NCBI RefSeq assembly: GCF_030373265.1 | Contig: NZ_JAUCZC010000010.1 | Span: 1-64,000, forward strand | Source of the DNA: Blastomonas sp. | GTDB lineage: Bacteria; Pseudomonadota; Alphaproteobacteria; Sphingomonadales; Sphingomonadaceae | Reading direction: 5' to 3' | DNA: 64,000 nucleotides | In this document: in pieces, positions 37,190 through 46,119 of the stretch | Layout: each line of letters opens with the position of its first letter | Position numbering within the stretch: position 1 is the first letter of the stretch | Program-made: the position numbers and the translations under genes | The notes under the pieces: model-generated | The model's database searches: none | Seen by the model: the letters and a program-made list of their open reading frames with translations, nothing else | Told to the model about the DNA's origin: nothing

Positions 37190-38407
37190 ATGGCCGGCAC
37201 GATGCGCAACACCAAGATCGCAGAAGCGGTCACCCAATCCGCGACGACGACCAAACAGGGCCTGTTCGAGCGTGCCTTCGCATTCGCGTTCAAAGGGCTG
37301 GTTTATGCCCAGATATGGGAAGACCCCGTGGTCGATATGGAGGCGCTGGACATCCAGCCCGACAGCCGGATCATCACCATTGCCTCGGGCGGGTGCAACG
37401 TTCTGTCCTATCTCGTGGCAGACCCCGCGCAGATCATCGCGGTCGATCTCAACACCGCGCACATCGCGTTGAACAAGCTCAAGGTCGCGGCAGCCCAGCA
37501 TCTGCCCGATCACATGCATTTCCACCGCTTTTTCGGGCAGGCCGACAGCAAGCAGAATCTGCGCGCCTACAAGGAGCATATCCGTCCGCATCTCGATGAA
37601 ACCAGCCGCAGCTATTGGGAGGGCCGCGATCTCGCCGGGCGCAGGCGGATCGGCGGGTTCAGCAGCGGGGTGTACAAGCGCGGTCTGCTCGGCGGCTTCA
37701 TCGGCACCGCGCATCTGCTCGCGCGGTTGTACAAGATCGACCTCAGGATGATGCTCACCGCTTCGACGCTGGAAGAACAGCGCGCGATCTTCGAACAGCA
37801 CCTGGCACCGGTGTTCGACAAGAAGTTCGTCCGCTGGCTGACCGACCAGCCGCCCGCGTTGTTCGGTCTGGGTATCCCCCCTGCGCAATTCGAGGCGCTG
37901 GCGGGCGACGAAAAGATGGCAGATGTGCTCCGCAAGCGTCTGGAAAAGCTAGCGTGCGACTTTGAAATCCGCGACAACTACTTCGCCTGGCAGGCATTCG
38001 GTCGGGGATATGGCAAAGCGGTGGACTCGTCGCTGCCGCCCTATCTCCAGGCTGACAATTACGACCTTATCCGCGCCCGCGCAGGCCGTGTCCAGGTCGA
38101 GCACGCCAACTTCGTCGAGCGGCTGCAGGCCAGCGCCGACGCCAGCCTCGATCGCTATGTGCTGCTCGACGCGCAGGATTGGATGAACGACCAGCAACTC
38201 ACGCTGCTCTGGAGCGAGATCACCCGCACCGCACGGCCTGGTGCCCGCGTATTGTTCCGCACCGCCGCCGCGCCCAGCCTACTGCCCGGGCGCGTCCCCG
38301 ACGATCTGCTCGGCCGCTGGGACTACCGCGCCGAAGACTCGCTCGGCTTCACCGCGCGCGACCGGTCATCGATCTATGGCGGGGTCCATCTGTATGTCCT
38401 CAAGTAA
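37190..38407 (+). CDS. btaA: S-adenosylmethionine:diacylglycerol 3-amino-3-carboxypropyl transferase
   Basis: A 405-aa member of the DUF3419 family. It transfers the aminocarboxypropyl group of SAM to diacylglycerol, making diacylglyceryl homoserine, the first step to the betaine lipid DGTS. Recognisable pieces are LVYAQIWEDPVVDMEAL, IITIASGGCNVLSYL (SAM-binding) and IIAVDLNTAHIALNKLK, FSSGVYKRGLLGGFIGTAH, and late FRTAAAPSLLPGRVP. The companion N-methyltransferase gene overlaps its end, as in Rhodobacter. DGTS replaces phospholipids under phosphate shortage in known bacteria; a proper Pho box was not found here. Confidence 0.9.
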   Translation: MAGTMRNTKIAEAVTQSATTTKQGLFERAFAFAFKGLVYAQIWEDPVVDMEALDIQPDSRIITIASGGCNVLSYLVADPAQIIAVDLNTAHIALNKLKVAAAQHLPDHMHFHRFFGQADSKQNLRAYKEHIRPHLDETSRSYWEGRDLAGRRRIGGFSSGVYKRGLLGGFIGTAHLLARLYKIDLRMMLTASTLEEQRAIFEQHLAPVFDKKFVRWLTDQPPALFGLGIPPAQFEALAGDEKMADVLRKRLEKLACDFEIRDNYFAWQAFGRGYGKAVDSSLPPYLQADNYDLIRARAGRVQVEHANFVERLQASADASLDRYVLLDAQDWMNDQQLTLLWSEITRTARPGARVLFRTAAAPSLLPGRVPDDLLGRWDYRAEDSLGFTARDRSSIYGGVHLYVLK

Positions 38408-39062
38408 CGCCAGCATGCCGACCCCCGACCATGCCGACAGCATGGATGCGATCTACCGCACCCAACGGCATATCTATGATCTGACGCGCAAATATTATCT
38501 GTTGGGGCGTGATCGCCTCATCGCCGACCTTGCACCGCCACCAGGAGGATTGGTGCTGGAGATGGGCTGCGGCACCGCGCGCAACCTCATCGTGGCCGCG
38601 CGTCGCTATCCGCATGCGCGGTTTCTGGGGTTCGACATTTCCGAGGCAATGCTCGAAAACGCGCGGACATCGATCAGACGCGCGGGGCTGGAAGAGAGGA
38701 TTGGGCTGACCAGGGGGGATGCCACCAGCTTCTCGCCCAAGCGCCTGTTTGGTCTGGACCGGGTGGATCGGGTGTTCTGCTCGTACACGCTGTCGATGAT
38801 CCCCGGCTGGGAACAGGCGCTTGCGGCAGGAGCCGATGCGCTCGCCCCGGGCGGCAGGTTGCATCTGGTCGACTTCGGCGACCAGAATGGTCTGCCGGAT
38901 TGGTTTGCGCGCGGGCTGCATGGCTGGCTGGATCGTTTTCATGTCAGTCCGCGGGCCGACCTCGAAGCCGTCGCCCGACATGTCGCGCATCGGCGCGGAC
39001 TGCTGATCGAGCACCGCAACCTGTATCGCGGCTATGCGCAGTATGCCGTGATTGGGGGCTAA
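38394..39062 (+). CDS. btaB: Diacylglyceryl-N,N,N-trimethylhomoserine synthesis methyltransferase
   Basis: A 222-aa class I SAM-dependent methyltransferase. LVLEMGCGTARNLIVAARRY is motif I and GFDISEAMLENAR the acidic loop; FCSYTLSMIPGWEQAL and LAPGGRLHLVDFGDQ are motifs II and III. It would add three methyl groups to diacylglyceryl homoserine to give DGTS. Placement directly after btaA, overlapping by 14 bases, supports the assignment more than sequence alone would. The ATG at 38394 is used; ATG at 38415 is equally possible. A palindromic repeat follows the stop. Confidence 0.85.
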   Translation: MSSSNASMPTPDHADSMDAIYRTQRHIYDLTRKYYLLGRDRLIADLAPPPGGLVLEMGCGTARNLIVAARRYPHARFLGFDISEAMLENARTSIRRAGLEERIGLTRGDATSFSPKRLFGLDRVDRVFCSYTLSMIPGWEQALAAGADALAPGGRLHLVDFGDQNGLPDWFARGLHGWLDRFHVSPRADLEAVARHVAHRRGLLIEHRNLYRGYAQYAVIGG

Positions 39063-39078
39063 AAGCGTTTCATACACC

Positions 39079-39160
39079 CGTCATTCCCGCGAACGCGGGA
39101 ATCCCGCTTTGCGATCTTTACCAAGAAAGCGGGACCGCCGCCTTCGCGGGCATGACGGGT
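39079..39160. repeat. Composite palindromic repeat, CGCGGGAAT family
   Basis: ATTCCCGCG-aa-CGCGGGAAT at 39083-39102, followed by CCCGCTTT and its complement AAAGCGGG, then a degenerate second unit ending GCGGGCATGACGG. Same family as 36207-36241. It lies between the convergent btaB and ligase genes and could act as a bidirectional transcription end. Confidence 0.85.
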
Positions 39161-39161
39161 G

Positions 39162-40727
39162 CTAGGTGATGAAAGCCTTCAGCGTCTGCACAGTGTCCGC
39201 CTCAGCCGCAGGCTTGTCGCGGCGCAACCGCGAGATGCGCGGAAAGCGCATCGCGATGCCCGATTTGTGCCGCTTGGACTCGTGGATTGAATCGAACGCC
39301 ACCTCGAGCACCAGCGACTTTTCGACCTCCCGTACCGGGCCGAAGCGATTGAGCGTGTTCTGGCGAACAAACTTGTCGAGCCATTTGAGCTCGGTGTCCG
39401 AGAAGCCCGAATAGGCCTTGCCTACCGGGACAAGCTCGCCGTCTTCGGTCCAGCAGCCGAAGGTGTAGTCCGAGTAAAACGACGAGCGCTTGCCGCTGCC
39501 GCGTTGGGCGTACATCATCACGCAATCGGCGCTCAGCGGATCGCGCTTCCATTTGTACCACAGGCCGACGCGGCGTCCGGGCACATAGAGGCTGTCGCGG
39601 CGCTTGAGCATCACCCCTTCGATCGCGGCATCGCGCGCGCCGTCACGGATCCGGCCGAGTTCGTCGAAATCCTGCGCGGCGATGATCTGCGACAGATCGA
39701 ACCGGTCGGCGGGCAAAGCCGCCATTCGCTGTTCGAGCCGTTCGCGCCGCACGCTCCACGGCATCAGCCGCAGGTCCTCGGTCCCGTCGATCAGCAGATC
39801 GTACAGCCGCACGAACGCCGGCGCTTCGGCGAGCATTTTGGCCGAGACCGTCTTGCGTCCCAGCCGCTGCTGCAGCGCGTTGAAGCTCGCCGCCTCGCCC
39901 ATCTGCACCGCGCCGCGGACCAGCAGTTCTCCGTCAAACACGCCCTCGACCGGCATGTGCGCCGCGATATCGGGGAAGGCCGCGCTGATGTCGTCGCCGC
40001 CGCGGCTGAACAGCCGGGTATCGTTGCCGACCCGGACGATCTGGATGCGGATGCCGTCCCATTTCCATTCGGCGGCATAGTCGGCAAGATCGACCGTGCC
40101 GTCCTCGAGCGGATGCGCCAGCATGAACGGGCGGAAATAGGGCGTGCCTTCGGGGTCGGGACGCGGGCCGCCTTCGCCCCAGGCGAACAGGCTGGCATAA
40201 GGCGGCGAGAGCGCGTGCCAGACCTCCTCAACCGCATCGACATCCAGCCCGAAGCCTTGCGCGAACGCGGTCTTGGCGAGCCGCGCCGAAATCCCGACCC
40301 GCATCGCCCCGGTCGCCAGCTTGATCAGCGCGTAGCGACCATCGCTGTCGAGCCGATCCATATATTCGCCAAGCAGCGCGGGCGCGCGCGCACGGCTGAC
40401 ACCGGCAAAGGCATCGACCGCATCGGCGAGCCGCAGATCGTTGGCGGGCGGCGCCATTTCTGGCCAGATCAACGCGACGGTCTCCGCGGTATCGCCGACG
40501 AAATCGCGACTGAGGCGAAACAGCTCGGGATCGACCCGCTCCATCGCCATCGAGCGAACGGCAGCGGATTTGACCGCCGCAAAGTCGGCTTCCCCGGTCA
40601 GCGCGGCCAGCGCCCAGCCGCGATCGGGGTCGGGCGTTGCGCGCAGATAATCGGCGATCAGCGCCACCTTGGCGTTGCGCGATCGGGTGTACCCCAGTTG
40701 GGTGACGAGCGATGCAAAGGCCCGCAT
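39162..40727 (-). CDS. ATP-dependent DNA ligase
   Basis: A 521-aa ligase of the bacterial LigB/Lhr-associated type, additional to the NAD-dependent LigA. The N-terminal domain resembles the DNA-binding domain of archaeal and eukaryotic DNA ligase I (LADAVDAFAGVSRARAPALL). The nucleotidyltransferase motif I is EWKWDGIRIQ with adenylated Lys222; RGGDDISAAFPDI, VFDGELLV and the later EGVMLKRRDSLYVPGRR (motif IV) with WYKWKRDPL (motif V) complete the set. The OB-fold domain follows to LVLEVAFDSIHESKRHKSGI and RFPRISRLRRDKP. It starts at the stop of the exonuclease gene (TGATG) and is translated with it. Confidence 0.92.
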   Translation of the reverse strand: MRAFASLVTQLGYTRSRNAKVALIADYLRATPDPDRGWALAALTGEADFAAVKSAAVRSMAMERVDPELFRLSRDFVGDTAETVALIWPEMAPPANDLRLADAVDAFAGVSRARAPALLGEYMDRLDSDGRYALIKLATGAMRVGISARLAKTAFAQGFGLDVDAVEEVWHALSPPYASLFAWGEGGPRPDPEGTPYFRPFMLAHPLEDGTVDLADYAAEWKWDGIRIQIVRVGNDTRLFSRGGDDISAAFPDIAAHMPVEGVFDGELLVRGAVQMGEAASFNALQQRLGRKTVSAKMLAEAPAFVRLYDLLIDGTEDLRLMPWSVRRERLEQRMAALPADRFDLSQIIAAQDFDELGRIRDGARDAAIEGVMLKRRDSLYVPGRRVGLWYKWKRDPLSADCVMMYAQRGSGKRSSFYSDYTFGCWTEDGELVPVGKAYSGFSDTELKWLDKFVRQNTLNRFGPVREVEKSLVLEVAFDSIHESKRHKSGIAMRFPRISRLRRDKPAAEADTVQTLKAFIT

Positions 40728-41734
40728 CAGGCCTCCTCCTCTTCTTCCTCACGGCCGACCATGGCGAGCGCGCGCGCCTTGACCTGGTGGAGTTCGCACC
40801 ATCGCAGCAGTGCCTCTTCGCGGCCGTGCGTGATCCAGACTTCTTTGGGCGCAACCTCGCGGATGGTGGTGGTCAGCTCGTCCCAATCGGCGTGGTCGGA
40901 TATGATCAGCGGCAGTTCGACCCCGCGCTGCTGCGCGCGCGCGCGGACCCGCATCCAGCCCGACGCCATCGCGGTGATCGGGTCGGGCAGGCGGCGGCTC
41001 CAGCGGTCGGCCAGTGCCGAGGGCGGGGCAAGGATGATCGCGCCACGCAGATCATCCTTGTCGGTGCCCGCAACCGGCAGCAGCGGCCCCATATCGACGC
41101 CGTGATCGGCATAGAGCGCACACATCTTCTCGAGCGCGCCGTGCAAATAGATCGGCTCATGATAGCACAGTTCGCGGAGCTCGGTGATCACCCGCTGCGC
41201 CTTGCCCAGCGCATAGGCCCCCACCAGCACGCAGCGATCCGGGTGCGCGGCGCGCATGCCAAGCAGCTTGCCAATTTCGTCCGAAGTCGGTGGGTGACGG
41301 AACACCGGAAGGCCGAAGGTGGCCTCGGTGATGAAGATGTCGCACGGCACCACTTCGAAGGGTGCGCAGCTCGGATCGGGCCGCCGCTTGAAATCGCCGG
41401 TGACGACGACGGTCTCGCCCTGATACTCCATCCGGATCTGCGCCGATCCCAGCACATGGCCGGCCGGGTGGAACGAGACCTTGACCCCGTTCAGATCGAG
41501 CGTGGTGCCATAGTCCACCGCGTTCTCGCCCGGATACCGGCCATAGCGCAGGTTGATGATGGCCAGCGTCTCGGGCGTCGCCCACACCGCCTCGTGTCCG
41601 CCGCGGGCGTGATCGGCATGGCCATGGGTGACGAGCGCGCGCGCAACCGGGCGCGAAGGGTCGATCCAGGCATTGGCTGGGCGGACGAAGATGCCATGGG
41701 GATGGGGTTCGATCCAGTGGGGGGCGCTGCTCAT
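40727..41734 (-). CDS. Ligase-associated DNA exonuclease
   Basis: A 335-aa metallo-beta-lactamase/beta-CASP family nuclease. The metal motif ALVTHGHADHARGG gives His37, His39, Asp41 and His42; HPAGHVLGSAQIRMEY, VVTGDFKRRPDPS and the late LIISDHADWDEL supply further ligands. The beta-CASP part (VLVGAYALGKAQRVI) is present. Such proteins are encoded with an ATP-dependent ligase, a phosphoesterase and a large Lhr-type helicase in a DNA repair cluster; here only the ligase follows. The ATG at 41734 is chosen. The acidic end (REEEEEEA) is unusual. Confidence 0.9.
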   Translation of the reverse strand: MSSAPHWIEPHPHGIFVRPANAWIDPSRPVARALVTHGHADHARGGHEAVWATPETLAIINLRYGRYPGENAVDYGTTLDLNGVKVSFHPAGHVLGSAQIRMEYQGETVVVTGDFKRRPDPSCAPFEVVPCDIFITEATFGLPVFRHPPTSDEIGKLLGMRAAHPDRCVLVGAYALGKAQRVITELRELCYHEPIYLHGALEKMCALYADHGVDMGPLLPVAGTDKDDLRGAIILAPPSALADRWSRRLPDPITAMASGWMRVRARAQQRGVELPLIISDHADWDELTTTIREVAPKEVWITHGREEALLRWCELHQVKARALAMVGREEEEEEA

Positions 41735-41766
41735 CCTCCAACATATGGAGTGCTGGCACGGCAGCT

Positions 41767-43041
41767 TCAATCTTTGGCGGAGGCCTTAAAATCGAAGCTG
41801 ATCGCGACCGGGCCGGCGATCTCCGCAGTGCTGGCGAAATCGCCCTGGCCGACCCCGAAGCGGGTGCGGTCGATCGTCGCGGTTCCGCGTGCGCGCGCGG
41901 TGTTGCCGGTGATCGTCAGCGTGAAAGCGAGCGGCGCCGGCCTGCTCGTCCCGCGCAGCGTCAGCGTACCGTCGGCGCGGTATCTGTCCCCGCCCAAAGC
42001 CTTGAAGCTGGTCGCGCGATACGTGGCGGTGGCGAAGCGCGAGGTATCGAAAAAGTCGCCGCCGGTGAGTGTGCCGTCGCGCTGGCTGTCGCCGGTATCG
42101 ACCGAGGCGAGATTGATGGTCACGTCGACTTCGGAGGTCTCGAGCGCATCGGGTGCAAACAGGATCGTCGACGACCATGTACCGAAGCTGCCATTGACCG
42201 GCTCTCCATTCCATTGCGCGGTAAAGCTCAGCCTGCCGCCGGGGGTCTGAGACCATTTGCGCGGTTCGCTCGCCTTGTCGGTCTCAGCGGCCTCGTCGAG
42301 TGCTGGCGCTTCGGCTGCGGGCTCTTCGGCTGCGGGCTCCTCCTCAGCGAGGGGTTCGGAAACCGGCGCCGTGGCGGCCACCGGGTCGGCGTCGGCCGGT
42401 GCTCGAGCTTCAGTGGCGGCTTGCGCGCCCTTGGGATCAGCGATCTTGCCAAGCGCCATGCCACCGAGGATGATCGCAGCGGCCAGTCCGACCGCGCCGA
42501 CCGCCTTGCCGCGTCCGCCCGGAAGCATCCGCGCCAGGATTGGCGTGCCGAGCAGATACTGGTGCCGCAGCGCGCCGGCGACATGCAGGACGAACAGCGC
42601 GATGCCAACCTTGGGCAGGATCTCGTGGATTTCTTCGGCGGGCTCGCCCAGCCATTGCGGGGCCGGCAGGTTCGGCCAGGGGAGCGACCCGAACAGCAGC
42701 GTATCGACCTTAATGTCCGAGGTGGAGACCAGGATCCAGCCGGTCAGCGGCGCGCCGATCATGACGACGTAAAAGCCGAAATGCACTAGGCCCGACAATG
42801 TCATCGCCCATTGCGGACCCGGCACAGGGGCGGGGCGGGGTGCCACCACGCGCCATCCCACCCGAAGCAGGCTGAGCAGCAGGATGGTGATGCCGACAGA
42901 CTTGTGAAGCTGGAACCGCGCAAACAGATCGGGACCGCGCGGCCCTTCGAGCGAATCGGCAAAGACGATCTGAAATGCCAGCGCCGCCGCGATCAGCCAG
43001 TGGAGAACGATCGCCCCAAGGCTGTAGCGGGCTGGTGCCAT
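41767..43041 (-). CDS. Cytochrome b561 fused to YceI domain
   Basis: A 424-aa fusion. Residues 1-200 are a four-helix cytochrome b561 with haem-ligand histidines (LGAIVLHWLIAAALAFQIV, FQLHKSVGITILLLSLLRVG, LVHFGFYVVMIGAPLTGW, VLHVAGALRHQYL). A linker at about 213-258 is made of Ala-, Glu- and Pro-rich repeats. Residues 262-424 are a YceI-like lipocalin domain (FTAQWNGEPVNGSFGTW, DFFDTSRFATATYRAT, GTLTLRGTSRPAPL), which binds isoprenoids such as quinones. This suggests periplasmic quinone-linked electron transfer. It begins four bases after the hemA stop, so haem supply and a haem protein share one transcript. Confidence 0.9.
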   Translation of the reverse strand: MAPARYSLGAIVLHWLIAAALAFQIVFADSLEGPRGPDLFARFQLHKSVGITILLLSLLRVGWRVVAPRPAPVPGPQWAMTLSGLVHFGFYVVMIGAPLTGWILVSTSDIKVDTLLFGSLPWPNLPAPQWLGEPAEEIHEILPKVGIALFVLHVAGALRHQYLLGTPILARMLPGGRGKAVGAVGLAAAIILGGMALGKIADPKGAQAATEARAPADADPVAATAPVSEPLAEEEPAAEEPAAEAPALDEAAETDKASEPRKWSQTPGGRLSFTAQWNGEPVNGSFGTWSSTILFAPDALETSEVDVTINLASVDTGDSQRDGTLTGGDFFDTSRFATATYRATSFKALGGDRYRADGTLTLRGTSRPAPLAFTLTITGNTARARGTATIDRTRFGVGQGDFASTAEIAGPVAISFDFKASAKD

Positions 43042-43045
43042 CCGG

Positions 43046-44260
43046 TCAGGCGGCTTTGCGCAGTTCGAGCCGGTCCCAGATTTCGACCAGAGCCGATGTC
43101 AGGTCGCGCATCATCGCTTCGTCATGGCTGGGTCCGGGCGTGAACCGCAGCCGCTCGGTGCCGCGGGGCACGGTCGGGAAATTGATCGGCTGAACATACA
43201 CGCCGTATTCGGCGAGCAGCATGTCGCTGATCCGCTTGGCCTTGACCGGGTCACCCACCATCAGCGGTACGATGTGCGTGGTGGTGTCCATCACCGGAAG
43301 GCCGGCTTCGGCAAACAGCTGCTTGAGCATCGCCGCAGCCGCCTGCTGGCCGTCGCGCTCCTCGCTCGACTGCTTGAGGTGCTTCACGCTGGCGAGCGCG
43401 CCTGCAACCAGCACCGGCGACAGCGAGGTGGTGAAGATGAAGCCCGGGGCATAGCTGCGGATCACGTCGATGATCCGCTGGTCGGCGGCGATATAGCCGC
43501 CCATCACGCCGAATGCCTTGCCCAGCGTGCCTTCGATGATCGTCAGCCGGTCTGCAGCCTCGTCGCGCTCGGAAATGCCGCCGCCGCGCTTGCCGTACAT
43601 GCCCACCGCGTGGACCTCGTCGAGATAGGTCAGCGCGTTGTACTTGTCGGCCAGATCGCAGATCGCGTGGATCGGGGCGACGTCGCCGTCCATCGAATAG
43701 ACGCTCTCGAACGCAATCAATTTGGGCGCATCGGGGTCTTCGGCAGCGAGCAGCTCTTCGAGATGCTCGACATCGTTGTGCCGGAACACGCGCTTTTCGC
43801 AGCCCGAATTGCGGATTCCCGCGATCATCGAGGCGTGGTTCAATTCGTCGGAAAAGATGATGCAGCCCGGCAGGATCCGCGCCAGCGTCGAAAGCGTGGC
43901 GTCGTTCGAGACATAGCCCGAGGTGAACAGAAGCGCGCCCTGCTTGCCGTGAAGATCGGAAAGTTCGTGCTCGAGCTCGACGTGGTAATGCGTGTTGCCG
44001 CCGATGTTGCGGGTGCCGCCCGAGCCAGCGCCGACATTGTGCAGCGCCTCTTCCATCGCCTCGATGACCTTGGGGTGCTGGCCCATCGTCAGATAATCGT
44101 TGGAGCACCACACGGTGATCGGCTTGGGGCCGTTATGGCCGTGAAAGCAGCGCGCATTGGGGTAGGCGCCCTTGTTGCGCAGGATGTCGATGAACACCCG
44201 GTAACGCCCCTCGGCGTGCAGCCGGTCAATCGCGGCATCAAAAATCTGGTCGTAATTCAC
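43046..44260 (-). CDS. hemA: 5-aminolevulinate synthase
   Basis: A 404-aa PLP enzyme condensing glycine and succinyl-CoA to 5-aminolevulinate, the first step of haem synthesis by the Shemin route used in alphaproteobacteria. [51 protein letters not shown] and [17 protein letters not shown] are present; the PLP lysine is Lys248 in [26 protein letters not shown] and the C-terminal [12 protein letters not shown] are family-typical. It heads a minus-strand run of hemA, cytochrome b561-YceI, exonuclease and ligase. Upstream lie 294 bases of non-coding DNA to murI, in which no obvious FNR box was seen. Confidence 0.95.
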   Translation of the reverse strand: MNYDQIFDAAIDRLHAEGRYRVFIDILRNKGAYPNARCFHGHNGPKPITVWCSNDYLTMGQHPKVIEAMEEALHNVGAGSGGTRNIGGNTHYHVELEHELSDLHGKQGALLFTSGYVSNDATLSTLARILPGCIIFSDELNHASMIAGIRNSGCEKRVFRHNDVEHLEELLAAEDPDAPKLIAFESVYSMDGDVAPIHAICDLADKYNALTYLDEVHAVGMYGKRGGGISERDEAADRLTIIEGTLGKAFGVMGGYIAADQRIIDVIRSYAPGFIFTTSLSPVLVAGALASVKHLKQSSEERDGQQAAAAMLKQLFAEAGLPVMDTTTHIVPLMVGDPVKAKRISDMLLAEYGVYVQPINFPTVPRGTERLRFTPGPSHDEAMMRDLTSALVEIWDRLELRKAA

Positions 44261-44554
44261 GCGGCCACCTTAGTCCTGATGAATGTGTTCCCAAGCCGTT
44301 GCGCTGCGGTAATGCGACTAAGCCCCACGCATCTGCTGGCGCTGTAATAGCAATTAAATCCCGTATTTCCAGCGATAACGGCTCGCAACTGCCGGGTTGC
44401 GGGCCATAACCGGGTGGACAAATTGTCCCACCCGCCCCGCCGTGGCAGCGATCTGCGCGATGCGTCAACGCTCGGCAGGGCCTAGGCCAACGTCCGATCG
44501 GCAGCCAACTGAAATTGCTCCTTGCTGTGATCGATGCGTTCGATCACCAAGCGA

Positions 44555-45376
44555 TCACAGCGTTTCGAAGTTCGAAAAGCCACGCGCCTGCAACGCCGGC
44601 ATATAGGGCACGACATCGCTTGCCGGGCCGGTCGCGACGAACCTGAGGCCGTTGCCGACAAAGGTCTGTCCCCGGGTCAGATAGGCGATCCGTCGCGCGA
44701 TTCCCTCGGCGCCGTGGACGAAGGTTACCGCGCGACCAAAGGCGCGAGCGAGTTCCTCCTGCACCAGCGGAAAGTGGGTGCAGGCGAGAACCACCGTATC
44801 GATCTTTACCGCGCGCTCCTGGCTGACCAGCCCGGCGACGGCGCGGTCGAAGATCGCAGGGTCGGGCACCTCGCCGCGCAGCTTCTGCTCTGCGGCCAGG
44901 ACCAGTTCGGGCGCGCCGAAGCGCAGGATGACCGCATCGCTGGCAAATTCGTGCGCTAGGTTGGTGACATAGGGCTGGCGCACGGTCGCTTCGGTTCCCA
45001 GCACGCCGATGACGCGGCTTTGCGACCGTTCGGACGCAGGCTTGATCGCGGGCACAGTGCCGACGATGGGCAGATCGAGCGCGGCGCGCACCTGGGGCAG
45101 GGCGATGGTCGACGCGGTGTTGCAGGCGATGGTGATCAGCCGCGGACGATAGCGCTCGACCAGCCGCCCGAGCAGCGCAGGCACCCGCGCGGCGATCTCC
45201 GCCTCGCTCTTGGCGCCATAAGGCAGCCCGGCAAAATCGGCGGCATAGACAATCGGCGCATCGGGTAGCAGCGTCCGCGCCGCATCGAGCACGGTCAGCC
45301 CACCGACACCGGAATCGAAAAACAGCAGGGGGGCATCGGCGGGGATCGCCGCTGAGGCGGATGAAGAATGCGACAT
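44555..45376 (-). CDS. murI: Glutamate racemase
   Basis: A 273-aa cofactor-independent racemase providing D-glutamate for peptidoglycan. LLFFDSGVGGLTVLDAAR holds the first Asp-Ser pair. The two catalytic cysteines are Cys85 in LITIACNTAST and Cys199 in VVLACTHFPLVQ. GTVPAIKPASERSQS and VIGVLGTEATVRQ lie between, as usual. The length is normal. It is transcribed away from plsY, with about 100 bases between the two starts. Confidence 0.94.
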   Translation of the reverse strand: MSHSSSASAAIPADAPLLFFDSGVGGLTVLDAARTLLPDAPIVYAADFAGLPYGAKSEAEIAARVPALLGRLVERYRPRLITIACNTASTIALPQVRAALDLPIVGTVPAIKPASERSQSRVIGVLGTEATVRQPYVTNLAHEFASDAVILRFGAPELVLAAEQKLRGEVPDPAIFDRAVAGLVSQERAVKIDTVVLACTHFPLVQEELARAFGRAVTFVHGAEGIARRIAYLTRGQTFVGNGLRFVATGPASDVVPYMPALQARGFSNFETL

Positions 45377-45477
45377 CGTCCCCGCTTAGCATCGCTGCCT
45401 GAGCGATCAACCGTGCTTGCCAAAATCGCCGTGTTGCCTATGCACGCGACTATGGCTTTCCAGGGAATAGCGAGGGA

Positions 45478-46101
45478 ATGGCAGCGATGAACGATCTGGC
45501 TGGAATCGCGGTTGCGAGCCTCGGTGGTCTTATGCTGATGGGCTATCTGCTGGGGTCGATCCCGTTCGGCATCATCCTCACCCGGCTGGCCGGCGCAGGC
45601 GATCTGCGGACGATCGGATCGGGCAATATCGGCGCCACCAACGTGCTGCGCACCGGGCGCAAGGGGCTGGCCGCGGCCACATTGCTGTTCGATCTGGGCA
45701 AGGGGGCTGCGGCGATCGCGATCGCCGAGGCACTGGCTCCCGGAAGCGGGCCGATTGCCGGGCTGGGCGCGTTTTTCGGGCATTTGTATCCGATCTGGCT
45801 CAAGTTCAACGGCGGCAAGGGGGTTGCGACCTTGCTTGGCATCGCGATTGCGCTTTACTGGCCGCTGGGCATCGTCTTTGCCGGGGTGTGGCTGGCGGTG
45901 GCGTTTGCCACGCGGTTCTCATCGCTCGGCGGCATCATGGCGGCAGCGGCGATGCCGGTGGCGGCATGGTGGTTTGGACGGGAGCAGGCTCTATGGGTGT
46001 TCATGGTCATGCTGGGATTCGTGCTGTGGAAGCACCGGAGCAACATCCAGCGGCTGGTCGCAGGCACCGAGCCGAAGATCGGCAAGTCCTCCGCCGCCTG
46101 A
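45478..46101 (+). CDS. plsY: Acyl-phosphate:glycerol-3-phosphate acyltransferase
   Basis: A 207-aa inner-membrane enzyme that makes lysophosphatidic acid from acyl-phosphate. The three conserved loops are present: LGSIPFGIILTRLAGAGDLR with RTIGSGNIGATNVLRTGRK, then FFGHLYPIWLKFNGGKGVAT, and finally LWKHRSNIQRLVAGTEPK. About five membrane helices are visible. The start may be ATG 45478 or 45487. It is followed 18 bases later by dprA, an order common in alphaproteobacteria. Confidence 0.94.
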   Translation: MAAMNDLAGIAVASLGGLMLMGYLLGSIPFGIILTRLAGAGDLRTIGSGNIGATNVLRTGRKGLAAATLLFDLGKGAAAIAIAEALAPGSGPIAGLGAFFGHLYPIWLKFNGGKGVATLLGIAIALYWPLGIVFAGVWLAVAFATRFSSLGGIMAAAAMPVAAWWFGREQALWVFMVMLGFVLWKHRSNIQRLVAGTEPKIGKSSAA

Positions 46102-46119
46102 GGTTCACCATACTGGGCC

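Noticed and set aside
44261-44554. Possible FNR or other redox box upstream of hemA
   Set aside because: No TTGATNNNNATCAA-like sequence was found in this region.
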